Source: Streptococcus cuniculipharyngis (GTDB taxonomy: Bacteria > Bacillota > Bacilli > Lactobacillales > Streptococcaceae). From it: a stretch of DNA of 64,000 bases. Location of the stretch: contig NZ_VOHL01000003.1 in the NCBI RefSeq assembly GCF_007859195.1, forward strand, positions 46,076-110,075. Reading direction: 5' to 3'. Below are positions 9,489 to 20,248 of the stretch, piece after piece; positions within the stretch are counted from its first letter, which is position 1, and every line of letters begins with the position of its first letter. A model generated the notes under the pieces. The model did not search any database. It was given only the letters and a program-made list of their open reading frames with translations, and was not told the DNA's origin. A program made the position numbers and the translations under genes.

Positions 9489-9518
9489 ATTTTATCAGAA
9501 AAAAACTGGACTTGTCAA
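9489..9518 (-). promoter_or_regulatory. Promoter of the Nudix gene
   Basis: -35 TTGACA (9513-9518), 18-base spacer, extended -10 TGA-TAAAAT (-10 at 9489-9494), giving a leader of about 90 bases before the ATG. Confidence 0.65.
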
Positions 9519-9583
9519 GTCAGACTAGCCTACTGGAAGATAGTAAAAACCACTCTTCCTAGAAGAAAAGGTTATATAAAAGC

Positions 9584-10258
9584 TTACAGGCTCTTCTTTT
9601 TTTGGACAGTCCGAGAGAGACTAATAGCCCAATCAGGGTCAAGAGATTGCAAATGGTCCAGTAGCTCTTGGTCAGACAGGTCAAGGAGAAGCAGATAAGT
9701 CAATTCCAGCCGACCTTGCTTAACGGTTACTTTTTCAAGCAGGGGACTGGTACCCAGTTGCTCCAAGAAGGTATCCAAATCATAACGGCTAGAACTAGCT
9801 TGAGGTAAGGAAATCGTCACCTGCTGTAATTGTCGCCCTTGTTTATCCGTCCACGTTTTCTCCAATATCAGAAAGACACCGCCTACCAGCAGAGTCATAA
9901 GGGTAGCCAACATCAGATAACCCATCCCTGTCGCAAGACCAACGGCCGTCGCCATAAAGACCAGCAACAACTCCTTACTAGAACTAGCTGGTGAGCGAAA
10001 CTTAATCAAACTAAAGGCTCCTGCCACCGCCACCGAGGTCCCTAGATTGCCATTGACAAGAAAGATAACAACTGCAATCAAACTGGGCAAGACAACCAAG
10101 GTCATGGCAAATTCTCTGGAAGTTAGGGGATGAGAACGGTAAAGTTTAGCTAAGACCAGCCCTAGTCCCAGACTGACAAGAAGGCTGGCTAGCAACCAGA
10201 TGGGATTGATGACGACACTAGCTTGACGAAAAACACTTTGGAACATGGTACTAAGCAT
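9584..10258 (-). CDS. DUF4956 membrane protein
   Basis: 224 residues with about four transmembrane segments in the first 135 residues (GLGLVLAKLYRSHPL; VVLPSLIAVVIFLVNGNLG; the SLIKFRSP motif; TLMTLLVGGVFLIL), then a cytoplasmic alpha/beta tail. This matches DUF4956 proteins, which are usually encoded beside VTC-domain genes. No biochemical function is established. It overlaps the VTC gene by 8 bases, so it is translationally coupled to it. Confidence 0.85.
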   Translation of the reverse strand: MLSTMFQSVFRQASVVINPIWLLASLLVSLGLGLVLAKLYRSHPLTSREFAMTLVVLPSLIAVVIFLVNGNLGTSVAVAGAFSLIKFRSPASSSKELLLVFMATAVGLATGMGYLMLATLMTLLVGGVFLILEKTWTDKQGRQLQQVTISLPQASSSRYDLDTFLEQLGTSPLLEKVTVKQGRLELTYLLLLDLSDQELLDHLQSLDPDWAISLSRTVQKKKSL

Positions 10259-10985
10259 AGTGTGCCTCCTGACTTAACTGACTTTCCTGATGAAGTTGAT
10301 AGGCTTGACCATATTTGGAAAAAGAAACTTTCTCAAAATTATAGGTTTCTAAGATAGTCTGCAACCAAACTGGAATTTGGTCCTCTACCTTAATTTCCAT
10401 GACAACTTGGTTTTGAGGTAAGAGAGGGCTAGCCTCAAAACTGGTCAAGGTCAAGTGATTGACCTCCGCATAGGTCAAGTTGGTATCCACCGTTACCCTA
10501 ACAGAATGGTCGTTTCGTCCCCTAAAGGATTGGCGTTTGTAGGCGATTAGCATTCTAGGAGTAATGGTGCCATAGCGTTTTTCTAAAAGAGCCAGTTGAG
10601 CCATCATACGGTCGTCAACAATTTCTTTACTCCCCTGACCTGATAAAAATTTTCCTGCTATGGCTGGTGTGGTTGCCACCCGATACTTGTACCCAATCCC
10701 CGCGATTTTTTGTTTGATTTCTAAAAAAGCTGGACTCGTCAGGAGCGGTTTGGGAGCATAGGTCCTAAGTCGAACCTTTTCCTTACCGTGTTTTTTAGCC
10801 AGAGAATCCTGAATCATGGTAAAATCAGCTGTATCAAAATAAAGACTAGTAATGGTAGAACGTGCAAAAGTATCCTCCATCAGGTGGACTGCCAAATCAG
10901 CCATCAAATCTGGTAGGCACTGTTTGGGAACAAGATACTTGGTCTCCACACGCTTAAATTCTTTCTGGGTCATCTGTTTTGTCAT
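10251..10985 (-). CDS. VTC-domain (polyphosphate polymerase-like) protein
   Basis: 244 residues forming a single VTC domain, the tunnel-shaped triphosphate-tunnel-type fold of the yeast polyphosphate polymerase. Charged strands that normally line the tunnel are visible: FKRVETKYLV near residue 10, TSLYFDTADF near 45, KVRLRTY near 70, EIKQKI near 90, KRQSFRG near 150, MEIKVE near 210. Polyphosphate synthesis is plausible but unproven for stand-alone bacterial VTC proteins. It follows the lipoprotein gene and overlaps the DUF4956 gene. Confidence 0.85.
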   Translation of the reverse strand: MTKQMTQKEFKRVETKYLVPKQCLPDLMADLAVHLMEDTFARSTITSLYFDTADFTMIQDSLAKKHGKEKVRLRTYAPKPLLTSPAFLEIKQKIAGIGYKYRVATTPAIAGKFLSGQGSKEIVDDRMMAQLALLEKRYGTITPRMLIAYKRQSFRGRNDHSVRVTVDTNLTYAEVNHLTLTSFEASPLLPQNQVVMEIKVEDQIPVWLQTILETYNFEKVSFSKYGQAYQLHQESQLSQEAHYA

Positions 10986-11056
10986 GCTTATTTTCCTTTC
11001 TGCACTAGGTTTAGTCTATCAAATGTCACTCATCTGCTCTGCCATTTTCCAAAAGC

Positions 11057-12277
11057 TTAACGACGAGGCATACCGCCACCTCCAGGCCCATTAGCTACAA
11101 TATCAGTCATCGTCTGACCGTTATGGATAATAGTGCCACCCGTGTAAGTCGCCGTACCATCAAAGTCAATAGCAGAGGGACCACTAATCGTAATATTACC
11201 GCCTGTCACGGCTACATCACCATTGGAGTCAATGGCGTCTGTATCACCCTGAGCCATATTGATAGTGAGATCCCCACCGTTAATGGTCAGATTGACGCCC
11301 TCCATGGCCGTCATACTGTCCGACGATTTAGTCCAATCCGTCGCATTGATACCATCATCTGTGGCATTGACAGTAATGGTCCCGCCGTTAATGGTAACAA
11401 CCTTGCCCTCAATCCCTTCTGTGCTAGTCTCAATAGTAATATCACCACTGTCAATCACCAAATTGTTGCTGGCATGGATAGCATCATCACCAGCTTTAAT
11501 AGTGACAGTGCTGTCCGCCAAATAAAGATTACCCATGGTGGTGTCCTCATCATTGTCTGAGTGGATGGCATCCTCGGTCGCTGTCAAGTTAAGGGTACTT
11601 CCTGTAATATTGAGAGCATCATTGGCCGACAGAGCATGCTTAGCTGCCGTTACCGTATAGGTTCCGCCCGTGATTTTCAAATCATCGTTGGATTTAATGG
11701 CATTATTGTAGTTACCTTGGACCGTGAGACTACCTGTTCCATTGAGGGTCAGGTCTTTTTTACTGTAAATGGCAGCACTAAAGTCTGTTGCTGTTCGATT
11801 GGCTGAGTCTGCTAGGTGATTTTGCGAGCCTTCAGCCAGTGTCACAAAGACCTTGTCTGCTGAGGTTACAGCAATCAAGGCATCTGTCCCTGTCATAGTA
11901 ACTCCATTTAGAACGAGCTGGACCTTGTCACTATCTGCTGCCTCGACCAAAATCTGAACGCCCTCACTCTTCCCTGAAATCACATAGGTTCCAGCTTGGC
12001 TAATCTTGACTACAGAGCCTGCAACGCTCACTCCATTGCCAGCTACTGTTGCTGAAGAACCGTTAAGCTTAATAGTACTAGCGGTTGCTGCATCATAGCT
12101 AGCGTCCAAGTCACGGTCTGAGAAATAACTGGTGTTACTGGTCTGATTTACTACAAGAGCTTGATTGGATTGACTTGATGTCGCTCCTGTTGTTGAGGAA
12201 TTTGCTTGGCAAGCCGTCAAGGTCATCACCGCCATCAAGCCTGGTAAAATCAATGTTCTTTTGTTGTTTCTTGTCAT
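11057..12277 (-). CDS. Secreted beta-helix lipoprotein (Cthe_2159 / carbohydrate-binding family)
   Basis: 406 residues. The signal peptide ends in a lipobox (LMAVMTLTAC, Cys near 23), followed by a Ser/Thr/Gln-rich linker and then about 14 short repeats of the type G-x-hydrophobic-T-hydrophobic-x-A-x-D-D-A-I-x-A/S, as in the Cthe_2159 acid-sugar-binding beta-helix proteins. The C-terminus is Gly-rich (GPGGGGMPRR). It is the first gene of a three-gene operon with the VTC and DUF4956 genes; this trio recurs in other Gram-positives, suggesting a shared envelope function. The upstream promoter has four phased hexamers. Confidence 0.85.
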   Translation of the reverse strand: MTRNNKRTLILPGLMAVMTLTACQANSSTTGATSSQSNQALVVNQTSNTSYFSDRDLDASYDAATASTIKLNGSSATVAGNGVSVAGSVVKISQAGTYVISGKSEGVQILVEAADSDKVQLVLNGVTMTGTDALIAVTSADKVFVTLAEGSQNHLADSANRTATDFSAAIYSKKDLTLNGTGSLTVQGNYNNAIKSNDDLKITGGTYTVTAAKHALSANDALNITGSTLNLTATEDAIHSDNDEDTTMGNLYLADSTVTIKAGDDAIHASNNLVIDSGDITIETSTEGIEGKVVTINGGTITVNATDDGINATDWTKSSDSMTAMEGVNLTINGGDLTINMAQGDTDAIDSNGDVAVTGGNITISGPSAIDFDGTATYTGGTIIHNGQTMTDIVANGPGGGGMPRR

Positions 12278-12301
12278 AAGCCTTACCTTCTTTTTGCTAT
12301 C

Positions 12302-12356
12302 ATTATAGGTTTGTTTTCTGAAAAGATACTGAAAATTTTCTGAAATTTTCCTTAAA
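12302..12356 (-). promoter_or_regulatory. Promoter with four 11-bp-phased hexamers (OmpR/CiaR-type operator)
   Basis: Read on the minus strand: TTTAAG (12351-12356), TTTCAG (12340-12345), TTTCAG (12329-12334), TTTCAG (12318-12323), each separated by exactly 5 bases, then 10 bases to a perfect -10 TATAAT (12302-12307). No -35 is present. Direct hexamers at 11-bp pitch placed 10 bases from the -10 are the hallmark of activation by OmpR/PhoB-family response regulators; CiaR uses TTTAAG-N5-TTTAAG at the same distance. Confidence 0.75.
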
Positions 12357-12384
12357 CAAAAACCAAGCCCTGAGGACTTGGTTT
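12356..12384 (-). terminator. Terminator downstream of mnmA
   Basis: AAACCAAG/CTTGGTTT hairpin (12360-12367 and 12377-12384) followed by T5GT3 on the minus strand. It lies 130 bases after the mnmA stop; the gap between shows nothing else. Confidence 0.75.
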
Positions 12385-12516
12385 ATCATTTCTATTAACG
12401 ATTTGTTCTTGATTTATGGGCAATAAGATAGCATAGTTCTTAGATCAGCCAAAACACCACTTACAGTTTTTCCTTCATATTCCTGATAAACTATCAATAG
12501 TCAGCACAACTTGGGA

Positions 12517-13744
<1,228 letters not shown>

Positions 13745-13762
<18 letters not shown>

Positions 13763-15448
13763 TTTTTTGAAATGTAGACGGCTTGTCAAAAAAATTCCTA
13801 GCCAAGCTAGTGAAGTCATCACCAAACTTACTGTAAAGATTAGCGGAGCTTGATAGGTCAATACGAGTTTATTCATTCCCTGCTGAGAGGTCACAAGAGG
13901 CACTCCAATTTCAGATAATTGATAATCACTTGACATCAACTTGACACCATTCAGGGTTAACTGTGATCCTGTGTAAACAAAGATAGGAATAGAGACTTTC
14001 TCCCCTGCTTGGGCTGTCCACTCTACAGATAGTTGGTGATTAGTGACAGACTTTTTAAACTGACTGTTGGGAAAGATAATTTGTTGAGCATATAACTTAT
14101 AGGTGTTTTTACCTGTCAAATCACCGTAAACCGGAACATAGTCTGGTGTTGCTTTCTGAATCACCCTGAGCAGTTTTCGTTTATCTACATCGAACAAGCT
14201 TGCTCGTGTCTGTTGGTAATCATCAAACAAGTAAACATGTTTACTCTTTTTTAAAACATATTCGTTGCGATGCGCCTTCTCAGCTTGTTGAGTAGCATAC
14301 TGACTGGTTTCAACCATAGCTCCAATAACTGCCAAACTCAGTAGAAATGATAATAACCACTGCCGCTGCTGAAAACTTGTTAGGGCGCGCCCCGCTAAAA
14401 CAATTAACAAAACTGTCGTCGGTATAAAAAATCTAAATGGAAACTGTATCAATTCAGCAAACTTTACACCTCTGTCAACCAAATCTTGCCAAGGAAAATA
14501 GCTTGTTGATAGAAAGAAAAACAGGAAATAAGTTATGGCTAAAACCCATTCCCACTTGGCTACCTTTTTCCAATAAAACAAGAAATAGCCTAGCTGGGCT
14601 ATAAACAGAACGAAGAGAAACTGAGGTCGTGTTAACCAATAGCTAGAGGCTTGATTAATTGTATGTTTCCCCATCAAAGGATTGACAAAAGGATCTAGCA
14701 GAAGATTATCTTGTCGTAAAAAAATTAGGGCCGTCCAAATATTCAAGGTTAAAAGCACCGCTAAAACAACTGACAAAGTTGTTTGCCCAAGTATTTTTAG
14801 CTTCGCTGAACTCTTCATCAAACCATAAAGATAAAAAGGGACATACATCATGACTAAAAAAAGGGCACTCAAGACATGAACCTGTAACATCAGAGCAACC
14901 GATACCGCCAGACGAATGACTTCAATTTTGTCTTGAAAAATTAACCGTATCATCGGAATTAGACAATAAGGCATTAGAGCTGCTCCCCAGCTAGAAAAAC
15001 CCTGCCGGATAGACCAATATTGGATAGAAAAAGTCGTCAAATAAAAGATGGCTAAAGCCAGGGCAATCGTCCCTCTAACCTTGACCTCCCTCAACAAAGC
15101 ATACATTGAATTTCCCGCGAATAGCCCTAAAACAAAACGGGATAGCAGTTGATAGCCGAACCAGTTCTTACTCAAAAGAACTAAAATCCCTTGAAAATAA
15201 GCAAAAAAAGGCCCGTATAAAGCATTGACAATTCGTCCCGATTGCTGAAAACCGTAAATCGAAATAAAGTAGTTCAAATTAAGTGACTTAATCTGCATCG
15301 CAGCATCATAAAAGCGATTATAATGAAAGATAGAATCTGAACCAAAAATGACATCACGACCTAGCCATTGCGGTAAAATCATAACGAAACTAGATAAAGC
15401 AATCAAAAGAAAGGGAAAATAACCAACTATTTTTTTCTGATTAAACAT
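13745..15448 (-). CDS. Large polytopic membrane protein (GT-C-like, PTPS-related family)
   Basis: 567 residues with about 11-12 transmembrane helices and an extracytoplasmic C-terminal beta-rich region before a last helix. The acidic motif GSDSIFHYNRFYD between helix 1 and 2 and the overall shape resemble GT-C-fold glycosyltransferase-like proteins often annotated as 6-pyruvoyl-tetrahydropterin-synthase-related. Function unknown; a role in envelope glycan decoration is plausible. ATG at 15448 is chosen because the frame above it collides with the divergent gene. The extended -10 ends 6 bases before this ATG, so the mRNA may be leaderless. Confidence 0.7.
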
Positions 15449-15454
15449 GTTCCT

Positions 15455-15511
15455 ATTATAACATAAGCCTAGTGCTTTTTCCTTAACAAATCTAAAAGAA
15501 CCTGATAAAAT
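15455..15511. promoter_or_regulatory. Divergent promoters predicting two leaderless mRNAs
   Basis: Minus strand: extended -10 TGT-TATAAT (-10 at 15455-15460), six bases from the ATG at 15448, weak -35. Plus strand: -35 TTAACA (15483-15488), 17-base spacer, extended -10 TGA-TAAAAT (-10 at 15506-15511), seven bases from the ATG at 15519. In both, transcription should begin at or within two bases of the start codon. Confidence 0.65.
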
Positions 15512-15518
15512 AACAGAC

Positions 15519-16124
15519 ATGGTAACTAACATTTATTTTATCAGACACGCTCAACCAAATCTTGACAACCATGATGACTTCCAAAGAGAATTAAGTGACA
15601 AAGGTTTACAAGATTGTCAACTGCTTACACAATACTTTAAACAGATTCCTATCCATGCTATCCTGTCCAGCCCCTACAAACGGGCTTATGATACCCTTAA
15701 ACCACTTGCCAAGAACAAACACCTTTCTATCCAAACAGATAGTCGTTTTCGAGAACGTAAGATTACATCTGAGTGGATTAAGGATTTTGACACTTTCGCC
15801 CAAAAACAATGGGCTGATTTTTCGTATCATCTCCCTGCGGGCGAATCGCTCCAAGACGTACAAATCCGTATGCTTGATGGATTGACAGAAGCATTACACA
15901 CCTACCCAGACAAAACGATTGTGATTGGATCACATGGAACAGCTATTTCCAGTCTTATTCATTATTTTTATCCTGATTTTGGCTATCGTGACTTCTTTCT
16001 ACTTAAAGATACCATGCCCTTTATCTTGAAACTTGAATGCCAGGGAAGACATTGTTTGTCAATCGATCTTTACAATGTATTTACAGAACAATCTTTTACT
16101 TATTTCTCAAATAAAGCAGATTAG
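15519..16124 (+). CDS. Histidine phosphatase family protein (phosphoglycerate mutase-like)
   Basis: 201 residues. The catalytic RHAQ motif is near residue 9, SSPYKRAYDT near 50, an acidic E in the FRERK segment near 79, and GSHGTAISS near 142 supplies the second catalytic His. This is the branch often annotated as phosphoglycerate mutase, but small-molecule phosphatase activity is equally likely. No ribosome site precedes the ATG; the promoter geometry suggests a leaderless transcript. Ends at a bidirectional terminator. Confidence 0.88.
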   Translation: MVTNIYFIRHAQPNLDNHDDFQRELSDKGLQDCQLLTQYFKQIPIHAILSSPYKRAYDTLKPLAKNKHLSIQTDSRFRERKITSEWIKDFDTFAQKQWADFSYHLPAGESLQDVQIRMLDGLTEALHTYPDKTIVIGSHGTAISSLIHYFYPDFGYRDFFLLKDTMPFILKLECQGRHCLSIDLYNVFTEQSFTYFSNKAD

Positions 16125-16151
16125 GGGCTTAACATCCTTTGACTAAATAAC

Positions 16152-16186
16152 AAAAAGACAATCTCATTTCCTGAGATTGTCTTTTT
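16152..16186. terminator. Bidirectional terminator
   Basis: Perfect 15-bp stem with A5 and T5 ends (16152-16166 and 16172-16186), loop TTTCC, between the convergent phosphatase and SLT-domain genes. Confidence 0.9.
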
Positions 16187-16209
16187 AAAACTAATTTAAT
16201 AGACCTGAC

Positions 16210-17016
16210 TTATTGAAGACCCCAAGCAGCCAATCCCTGTGAATTATAAGCATTAATGGCCGCGTTAATTTGATCTTGAACAGTTGCTGTTGAGCCCCAA
16301 CCTGGCATTGTTTGGAATAACCCAGAAGCACCTGACCCATTGTAGGCATTAGGATCACCATTTGACTCACGCGCAATGATATATTCCCATGTTGACTGAG
16401 GTACTCCAGTGGCAGCTGCCATTTGAGCTGCAGCTTCACTACCGACAACACCTGCACTATTTCCATTAGCCAAGACATAACCACCATAAGATGCTGCCAA
16501 ATCTTGGTTAGGGGCATAAACATAGCCTGCTGGAGGTTCTGGCAAAGTTTCAGCAGAGTTTTCAGCTACTGCTACCGCCGTACCAGCAGTGTCCACTGCA
16601 GCTTCCCCTACAACAGAAGCAGTCTCTCCTCCTACCCCTTCCATTACTGATGAAGCACTTGCTTGTTCTGTCAACACTTCAGATGATACTACTTCTCCAC
16701 CAAATTCCAAAGTCGCTGATGAAACACTTGCTGACTGACTTATTTCAGAGCTACTGCTTGCCTTACTAGATTTCTTATTTGTTGAACTAGTTGATGTTTT
16801 ACTAGTCTTGCTTGAACTGCTACTTGATGATTGGGATGTTGCCTTGGTGCTTGAAGCACTTGACTCTACTGCGCTTGATGCTGAGTTTGCTACTTGATCA
16901 GTATTTTTCCCTGTCAATAGGCCAAACAAACCGATTACTAGCGCTAGTAGGAGTACCAAGGCTCCTAAAATCTTAGTCAGACAAGATCCTTTTGATTTTT
17001 GTCGACGACTTGCCAT
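16210..17016 (-). CDS. Secreted/membrane-anchored transglycosylase-like protein
   Basis: 268 residues: a basic start ([15 protein letters not shown]), one hydrophobic segment (about 15-33) acting as signal/anchor, a long low-complexity Ser/Thr/Lys linker (about 40-100), and a C-terminal lytic-transglycosylase-like domain ([18 protein letters not shown], then [19 protein letters not shown]) with the catalytic Glu in ARESNG. Proteins of this build remodel peptidoglycan. The ATG follows a weak GAAGG site. Monocistronic; the upstream 140 bases are AT-rich. Confidence 0.85.
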   Translation of the reverse strand: MASRRQKSKGSCLTKILGALVLLLALVIGLFGLLTGKNTDQVANSASSAVESSASSTKATSQSSSSSSSKTSKTSTSSTNKKSSKASSSSEISQSASVSSATLEFGGEVVSSEVLTEQASASSVMEGVGGETASVVGEAAVDTAGTAVAVAENSAETLPEPPAGYVYAPNQDLAASYGGYVLANGNSAGVVGSEAAAQMAAATGVPQSTWEYIIARESNGDPNAYNGSGASGLFQTMPGWGSTATVQDQINAAINAYNSQGLAAWGLQ

Positions 17017-17128
17017 AATATATGATTACCTTCTCTTTCATTAAATCTATTTTTAATATTACCCTTAAAATATTACTTTTTGATGTAATTTAGGTTAAAA
17101 AGATTACAAAAAGATGTTAAGTTCAAGT

Positions 17129-17165
17129 AAAAATGCCCCAATACTGTGATTAGGGCAGCATTTTT
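17129..17165 (-). terminator. Terminator of the LysM gene
   Basis: AAAAATGC...GCATTTTT stem with an inner CCC/GGG pairing, directly at the stop codon of the LysM gene; symmetric enough to act both ways. Confidence 0.75.
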
Positions 17166-17673
17166 AATACCAACCGTTAGCTAACCAAAAAGCTTGGGCT
17201 GCTGACCAGGAACCATAACGTTGTTTAACATAGGCTTCAGCCACACGCTCTTGATTTTCTGGAGATAAATCACCGTTCAAATAGCTCAAACTCAATTGGT
17301 AACGTCCATAATACTGACCATTTTGTGCTGTATAGCTACCACTTGATTCTTTTTGAGCAATCCATTCCTTGGCTGCCTGATCTGCCTCAGTTAAAACTGT
17401 TACCGAGGGTAAATTAGACTGACTGGGGATGGTTTCTTGAGGACTACTATCGGGCAAGTTTAATACCTGACCTAGTTTAATCAGATTTGCATCTGCTATC
17501 TGATTTAGTTGAATCAGTTGTTCAAGACTAGTCTGATGGCGACTAGCTATGCCTAATAACGTATCTCCCTCTTTAACTGTATAACTAGAAGCGCTAACTA
17601 GACTAGGAGCTACTAGACTGGTCAACACAGTCAAGCCTACTACTAATTTTTTCAACTTAATGGTTTTATTCAT
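17164..17673 (-). CDS. Secreted LysM protein with transglycosylase-like C-terminus
   Basis: 169 residues from the ATG at 17673 (AGGTG seven bases upstream; an in-frame GTG three codons earlier overlaps that site and is less likely). Signal peptide ends near SLVSA (about residue 29). One LysM domain (SYTVKEGDTLLGIASRHQTS onward, about 30-74) binds peptidoglycan. The C-terminal domain (WIAQKESSGSYTAQNGQYYG and GSWSAAQAFW) is the aggregation-promoting-factor/transglycosylase type, similar in kind to the neighbouring gene product, with the catalytic Glu in QKESSG. Confidence 0.88.
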   Translation of the reverse strand: MNKTIKLKKLVVGLTVLTSLVAPSLVSASSYTVKEGDTLLGIASRHQTSLEQLIQLNQIADANLIKLGQVLNLPDSSPQETIPSQSNLPSVTVLTEADQAAKEWIAQKESSGSYTAQNGQYYGRYQLSLSYLNGDLSPENQERVAEAYVKQRYGSWSAAQAFWLANGWY

Positions 17674-17772
17674 TTCTTTCACCTAGCTTTCTTTAAGATA
17701 GTTCTATCTTACACCTCCTTTGTTACTTAATAATTGAAACGAGGTTAACTTATGTGACAAAAAATTGCTAAA

Positions 17773-17805
17773 TAACTAAAGAACAACACCCTAAGGCATT
17801 GTTCT
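17773..17805 (-). terminator. Terminator of the ECF/pgsA operon
   Basis: AGAACAATGCC-TTAG-GGTGTTGTTCT, an 11-bp stem with two G.U pairs (17780-17805), overlapping the ecfT stop. T run short. Confidence 0.6.
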
Positions 17806-18598
17806 AGGATTTCAATAGAAAAAGAGATAGGGCCAATAGTATCATTAACATAATCAATAAACTATCTCGCCGAGCCCAACTTAGTTGGCGGTATTTACTA
17901 CGACCATCTCCTCCTTGATAACCTCTAGCTTCCATGGCTATCGCTAGAGCATCTGCCCGCTTAAAACTAGATGCAAACAAGGGAATCAGAATGGGAATTG
18001 TCGCCCTAATCCGTTGTAAAAAATTTCCCTCACTAAATTCCACACCACGCGCCCTCTGAGCATTCATAATCCTTGTCGCATCATCCATTAATGTCGGAAC
18101 AAAACGTAAACTCAACGATAAAATCAAACCAATTTCATGCACAGGCAAACCAAACCGCCGTAAGGGGCCTAGCAATGATTCAACGGCATCCGCTAAACTT
18201 AAAGGAGTCGTGGTCAGGGTTAGTAGGGTGGAGGCACAAGTAATCAAAACAAAACGTGTAAAAATAAGAGCAGCCTGCGCCAAGCTATAATCTGTGATTT
18301 TAATTATGCCAAATTCAAAGAGTGGCGCACCCCCACGTGTGAAAAATAATTGGAAGAGGGTGGTGAATAAAATTAAACCAAACATCGGTTTTAACCCATT
18401 GAAAAAGAATCCTAACCGTACCTTGGACAGTAAAATCATGGCTAAGGTAACTAGAGTCAATAAGAGATTGGTCACTAAATTATTCGCCCAAAAAATGATG
18501 AGTAAATAAATAAACATGGCCAATAATTTACTGCGTGGATCAAGCTGATGAACAATCGATTGACCTGGAACATAACGACCTAAAATTAAATTATCCAT
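17804..18598 (-). CDS. ecfT: ECF transporter transmembrane subunit EcfT
   Basis: 264 residues with five to six transmembrane helices and the two coupling-helix motifs AQRARG and AMEARG that dock onto the EcfA ATPases. It is the shared membrane scaffold for vitamin- and metal-specific S components encoded elsewhere. Overlaps ecfA2 by 8 bases and ends the operon. Confidence 0.95.
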   Translation of the reverse strand: MDNLILGRYVPGQSIVHQLDPRSKLLAMFIYLLIIFWANNLVTNLLLTLVTLAMILLSKVRLGFFFNGLKPMFGLILFTTLFQLFFTRGGAPLFEFGIIKITDYSLAQAALIFTRFVLITCASTLLTLTTTPLSLADAVESLLGPLRRFGLPVHEIGLILSLSLRFVPTLMDDATRIMNAQRARGVEFSEGNFLQRIRATIPILIPLFASSFKRADALAIAMEARGYQGGDGRSKYRQLSWARRDSLLIMLMILLALSLFLLKS

Positions 18599-19433
18599 CT
18601 TTTAGCATCTCCACAAATTCCTCTATCCTTATCGGTAACCGAGGCAGTACCAAGCCTTTGTTAACTAGCTGCTGTGCAAACTTAGTCATTTTAGGTACGC
18701 CTAATTGTTTTTCTTCCAAAACAGTTACCTGCTGAAAAACTTCCCTTGGTGAACCCGATAAGGCTACCTTTCCTTTTTCTAAAACATAGACAAAATCAGC
18801 ATAGTCAGCCACATCATCCATCAGATGAGTGACTAAAATAATTGTCAATCCTGAGACATGTAGAGTTTTAAAAAGTTCCATTAACTCCTTACGCCCCTTG
18901 GGATCAAGTCCTGCTGTTGGTTCATCTAGAACCAAGACAGCTGGGTTCATGGCTAAAATACCAGCAATAGCAACCCGTCGCATCTGGCCACCAGATAAAT
19001 CAAAGGGATTTTTGTCAAACAGGTCCTCTGAAATACCAACCAAGGTTAATTTCTCCCGCGCAATTTGCTCCGCTTGTGATTGCGATAGCCCAAAATTTTG
19101 GGGGCCAAAAGCAACATCCTTTAAAACCGTTTCATCAAACAACTGACTTTCTGGAAACTGAAAAACCAATCCAACCCGCTGTCTCAGTGGTTTGACATGC
19201 TTTAATTTTGACTGCTTAGTCACTACCATATCATCAACAACCACTGTTCCTTGACTAGGCAGGTGTAACCCATTTAACAACTGCATCAGGGTTGATTTTC
19301 CAGAACCGGTATGTCCAATGACAGCTGTATAACTACCATCAAAAATCTCCATATTAACATCAAAAAGGGCACGCCCTTCAAAAGGCGTTCCCTCTTGATA
19401 ACTATAACTTACCTGATTGAGAGTGATTGCCAT
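18591..19433 (-). CDS. ecfA2: ECF transporter ATPase EcfA2
   Basis: 280 residues. Walker [15 protein letters not shown] near 37-50, Q-loop in [10 protein letters not shown], signature [14 protein letters not shown], Walker [15 protein letters not shown]-loop VTHLMDD. The Q-helix FPESQLF is typical of the EcfA2 branch. Start ATG at 19433 with AGGAGAT. It overlaps ecfA1 by 25 bases. Confidence 0.96.
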   Translation of the reverse strand: MAITLNQVSYSYQEGTPFEGRALFDVNMEIFDGSYTAVIGHTGSGKSTLMQLLNGLHLPSQGTVVVDDMVVTKQSKLKHVKPLRQRVGLVFQFPESQLFDETVLKDVAFGPQNFGLSQSQAEQIAREKLTLVGISEDLFDKNPFDLSGGQMRRVAIAGILAMNPAVLVLDEPTAGLDPKGRKELMELFKTLHVSGLTIILVTHLMDDVADYADFVYVLEKGKVALSGSPREVFQQVTVLEEKQLGVPKMTKFAQQLVNKGLVLPRLPIRIEEFVEMLKDG

Positions 19434-20248
19434 AGCTTATCTCCTAATTCTTCCTCTGTCACATAGCCAAACTCCGGCAGGAAACCTGCCTTTTGTAATT
19501 CTTCCTGCAATTTTTTACTGAAAGGAGCATCCAAACCATATGCTAGTAAATCAATTTCTTGAGAAAACAGTCCTTTTGGACTGGTATCAAGTAAAATTTG
19601 GCCTTTTTTCATCACTAACACACGATCACTTAAGCTAACCTCATCCAAATCATGGGTAATAGAAATCACTGTCAAACCATACTCTTGACGAACCTTCTGG
19701 ATAATCTTCATGACCTCTAAGCGACCATGAGGGTCCAACATGCTTGTTGCTTCATCCAAAATAATGATATCAGGACGCATGGCGATAACACCTGCAATGG
19801 CCACCCTCTGCTTTTGTCCACCTGATAAGCGTGCCGGCTCTTTTTCTTTGAACTCGCTCATTCCCACTAAGGCTAGGGCCTCATCTACACGCTCTACCAT
19901 CTGTGGCCGACTCAGTCCTTGATTTTCCAAACCAAAGGCAACATCATCTTCAACCGTAGCACCAACAAATTGATTATCTGGATTTTGGAAAACAATACCT
20001 ATTTTCTGACGAATCCGCTCCAAATTTCCTTCTTCAACGGGAATCCCATCAATGAGAATACGCCCACTGTCAGCCAATAAGAGGCCATCAAGTAGGCGGA
20101 CAGTTGTTGATTTTCCAGAACCATTATGACCAATAATCGATAACCACTCTCCCTGTTTCACGTGAAACCCAATCTGTTTGATGGCATACTCTGATTGCTC
20201 ATCATAACGGAAAGAAAGATTATCAACTTCAACAATTGATTTCATCAT
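19409..20248 (-). CDS. ecfA1: ECF transporter ATPase EcfA1
   Basis: 279 residues. Walker [16 protein letters not shown]-loop [20 protein letters not shown] (EcfA1 type), signature [14 protein letters not shown], Walker [15 protein letters not shown]-loop ITHDLDEV. The catalytic Glu of Walker B (DEATS) is present. The start overlaps the pgsA stop (ATGA). A parS-like site is embedded in the coding sequence at 20154-20169. Confidence 0.96.
   Translation of the reverse strand: MMKSIVEVDNLSFRYDEQSEYAIKQIGFHVKQGEWLSIIGHNGSGKSTTVRLLDGLLLADSGRILIDGIPVEEGNLERIRQKIGIVFQNPDNQFVGATVEDDVAFGLENQGLSRPQMVERVDEALALVGMSEFKEKEPARLSGGQKQRVAIAGVIAMRPDIIILDEATSMLDPHGRLEVMKIIQKVRQEYGLTVISITHDLDEVSLSDRVLVMKKGQILLDTSPKGLFSQEIDLLAYGLDAPFSKKLQEELQKAGFLPEFGYVTEEELGDKLWQSLSIR
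20154..20169. other. parS-like site inside ecfA1
   Basis: TGTTTCACGTGAAACC differs from the 16-bp parS consensus TGTTTCACGTGAAACA only at the last base. ParB is encoded at 43458-44222. About 24 kb left of dnaA. Confidence 0.75.

Noticed and set aside
11123..11560. 145-codon open frame on the plus strand
   Set aside because: It is a shadow of the repetitive beta-helix lipoprotein gene; the repeats keep the complementary frame open.
16990..17100. WalR (VicR) boxes before the two secreted wall-enzyme genes
   Set aside because: Half-sites TGTAAT and TGTCAC are present, but the second half and spacing do not match TGTWAH-N5-TGTWAH in either promoter.
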